Source: Austwickia sp. TVS 96-490-7B
Lineage (GTDB): Bacteria; Actinomycetota; Actinomycetes; Actinomycetales; Dermatophilaceae
Direction: 5' to 3'
Length of the DNA stretch: 32,782 nucleotides
Assembly: GCF_019331795.1 (NCBI RefSeq)
Contig: NZ_JAHPZL010000002.1
Span: 41,914-74,695, forward strand
Shown: one piece after another, positions 31,278-32,782 of the stretch
Layout: every line of letters begins with the position of its first letter
Numbering within the stretch: position 1 is the stretch's first letter
Made by a program: the position numbers and the translations under genes
Notes under the pieces: model-generated
The model's database searches: none
Seen by the model: the letters and a program-made list of their open reading frames with translations, nothing else
What the model was told of the DNA's origin: nothing

Positions 31278-32257
31278 GCGCCGCCCCGACGAGCACTGGC
31301 GTACCGCCGTTCGTGCTGATTTCTGGACCTGAAGAACTCCTCGCCCAGCGAGCCCTCGCCAGCACCGTGGACGCGTTACGAGCCACCGACCCGCAGATCG
31401 ATGTCGTCAAGTTGGCGGCAGCGGGATATCAGCGTGGGCAAATCGGGGTGCACACCAGTCCGTCCTTGTTTGGGGGGACTATCGCCCTCGTCGTGACCGG
31501 GGTGGACGAGGCTGGAGAAGATCTCCTCACCGATGCGCTGGCGTACATCGGTGATCCCGCTGATCACGTCACGTTGATCGTCACCCATAAGGGCGGTAAC
31601 CGAGGGAAAAAACTGCTCGATGCGCTGAAGTCGGCGCAGGCCAGGGTGTTGTCTGCGCCAGCGGTCAAAACTGACCGGGACAAATCAGAGTTTGTGGTCA
31701 CTGAGTTCCGGCGTCAGCGCCGCCGAGCCACCCCGGAAGCGGTGCGGGCGCTCGTCGAGGCCGTGGGCCAAGATCTCTCCGAGTTGGCTTCTGCCTGTGC
31801 ACAACTTGTGGCAGACACCACTGGCGAAATTGATGAACGGGTGGTGGAGACCTATCACGGTGGTCGGATCGAAGCGACTGGGTTCCGGGTCGCTGACGCT
31901 GCGATCGCTGGCCAGCAAGGACCGGCCTTGGGATTGCTGCGGCACGCGTTAGCGGCGGGGGTCGATCCGGTGCCGATCGTCGCGGTGTGTGCGTCCCAAT
32001 TGCGCCAACTGGTCAAAGTCGCCGGAGCGCCACGCGGGTCTGGTGCCGTGTTGGCTAAGGAATTGGGAATGGCACCGTGGCAGATTGATCGGGCCCGTAA
32101 GGCCCTGAATGGATGGACCTTGGATGGGCTCGGGGTGGCGGTGCAAGCTGTGGCCGCTGCCGATTTCGAGGTCAAAGGTGGTGGACGGGATCCCCAGTTC
32201 GCGGTAGAACGGGCGATCCTGGCAATCTGTCAGGCCCGAGGAGCACGTCAACGGTGA
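31274..32257 (+). CDS. holA: DNA polymerase III subunit delta HolA
   Basis: A 327-residue clamp-loader subunit that opens the beta sliding clamp. The N-terminal AAA+-like domain starts PPFVLISGPEELLAQRALAS, with a degenerate nucleotide loop as is usual for delta; middle and C-terminal helical domains include AVGQDLSELASACAQLVAD, the LGLLRHALAAGVDPVPIVA segment and QIDRARKALNGWT. The GTG at 31274 overlaps the helicase stop, indicating translational coupling. It lies upstream of rpsT, a common bacterial arrangement. Confidence 0.92.
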   Translation: MSAAPTSTGVPPFVLISGPEELLAQRALASTVDALRATDPQIDVVKLAAAGYQRGQIGVHTSPSLFGGTIALVVTGVDEAGEDLLTDALAYIGDPADHVTLIVTHKGGNRGKKLLDALKSAQARVLSAPAVKTDRDKSEFVVTEFRRQRRRATPEAVRALVEAVGQDLSELASACAQLVADTTGEIDERVVETYHGGRIEATGFRVADAAIAGQQGPALGLLRHALAAGVDPVPIVAVCASQLRQLVKVAGAPRGSGAVLAKELGMAPWQIDRARKALNGWTLDGLGVAVQAVAAADFEVKGGGRDPQFAVERAILAICQARGARQR

Positions 32258-32398
32258 TGACATCGATGTGGTGACCGGCTGCAGCGAATCGGTTGATATT
32301 GGTGGCGTTTTGATTGACAAAAATCCCCTGGTAGCGTTGATCTTTGCGTGCGCGCCCAGGTCGTGCGTTTGTCACGCAATCCATAGCCTGTCCTTGAC

Positions 32399-32419
32399 CG
32401 GTGGCTGACCACGCCACCG
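32399..32419 (+). other. Hairpin in the rpsT leader
   Basis: cggtggc (32399-32405) pairs with gccaccg (32413-32419) around seven bases, about 50 bases before the rpsT start. The 213-base holA-rpsT interval also has a TTGACA at 32314-32319 that could be a -35 element, though no good -10 follows. A leader structure for ribosomal-protein control is possible. Confidence 0.4.
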
Positions 32420-32470
32420 ACCCCGAGGCCGGGCCTGCCCCCGGGCAGCCGATCGACCAGGAGAGAATCC

Positions 32471-32731
32471 GTGGCCAACATCAAGTCCCAGAAGAAGCGC
32501 ATCCTGACCAACGCCAAGCGCACCGAGCGCAACAAGGCGTACAAGTCGGAGCTGCGCACGTGGGTCCGTAAGTTCCGCGAGGCTGCTGCCTCCGGCGACA
32601 AGGACGCGTCGGCCGAAGCGCTGCGCCTGGCGAGCCGCAAGCTCGACAAGGCCGTGAGCAAGGGCGTCATCCACAAGAACCAGGCCGCCAACAAGAAGTC
32701 GGCGATGGCCAAGGTTCACGCGGGCATGTGA
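32471..32731 (+). CDS. rpsT: 30S ribosomal protein S20
   Basis: An 86-residue, highly basic, helical ribosomal protein that binds 16S rRNA early in small-subunit assembly. The start [20 protein letters not shown] and the end [19 protein letters not shown] are the family's conserved ends. The start is GTG with AGGAGA about seven bases before it. A clean terminator begins four bases after the stop, so it is the end of its transcription unit. Confidence 0.97.
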   Translation: MANIKSQKKRILTNAKRTERNKAYKSELRTWVRKFREAAASGDKDASAEALRLASRKLDKAVSKGVIHKNQAANKKSAMAKVHAGM

Positions 32732-32734
32732 GCC

Positions 32735-32759
32735 TAACCATGCCCCACGGGCATGGTTA
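32735..32759 (+). terminator. rpsT terminator
   Basis: An 11-bp perfect stem (32735-32745 with 32749-32759) and a 3-base loop directly follow the rpsT stop. Only a short T-containing tail follows. Confidence 0.8.
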
Positions 32760-32782
32760 TTGAGGGGCGTGACCCGGTGTGC

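Noticed and set aside
32258-32470. tRNA or riboswitch in the holA-rpsT interval
   Set aside because: Only a simple hairpin is visible; no cloverleaf or known riboswitch core.

Overview
This window looks like chromosomal DNA of a high-GC Gram-positive actinobacterium. The lineage markers are RbpA (14642-14995), a polyprenol-phosphate-mannose synthase next to apolipoprotein N-acyltransferase (15651-18178), a GlgC/GlgM pair, and many genes that appear to start directly at the transcript 5' end (a TANNNT -10 box 6-7 nt before the start codon, no Shine-Dalgarno). A member of the Micrococcales (Dermatophilaceae-like) is my best guess, but genus cannot be fixed from the sequence alone. No rRNA, tRNA, CRISPR array or intact insertion sequence was seen.

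Layout. 1-950: a small GNAT-like protein ending at a two-way terminator. 956-2830: a secreted protein-arginine deiminase of the vertebrate type (PAD), visibly more A/T-rich than its surroundings. 3050-6657: serB and glgC on the minus strand, with glgM divergent. 6861-11584: a conserved hypothetical gene divergent from an ABC ATPase-NfeD-SPFH cluster, a TSUP permease and an rRNA/tRNA methyltransferase. 11601-14265: PEBP-family protein, DUF2695-like zinc-finger-like protein, a 650-base gene-free stretch with unusual repeats, a GNAT acetyltransferase and a CsbD stress protein behind a SigB-type promoter. 14642-18178: RbpA, convergent with an lnt-ppm-fxsA operon. 18180-19280: a scar region with a 5'-3' exonuclease fragment, an RHS-repeat remnant and a WXG100 protein.

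19407-27455 is the most coherent system: a minus-strand operon for a sugar-binding lipoprotein, two ABC permeases, a single-chain NagZ-MurQ fusion and a secreted GHL10 glycosidase, with a divergent BadF-type amino-sugar kinase. Together these could cut cell-wall glycan outside the cell, import the fragments, split GlcNAc from MurNAc, phosphorylate them and remove the lactyl ether. I infer a compact peptidoglycan-sugar scavenging locus. It lacks its own transport ATPase and any recognisable regulator in the window.

27484-32731 is conserved housekeeping: hflX, a DinG-like helicase, holA and rpsT.

The strongest leads are the secreted PAD, the NagZ-MurQ fusion and its locus, the recurring leaderless promoter pattern, the decayed RHS/WXG100 scar, and a bipartite repeat with a conserved 9-base gap at 12960-13068.
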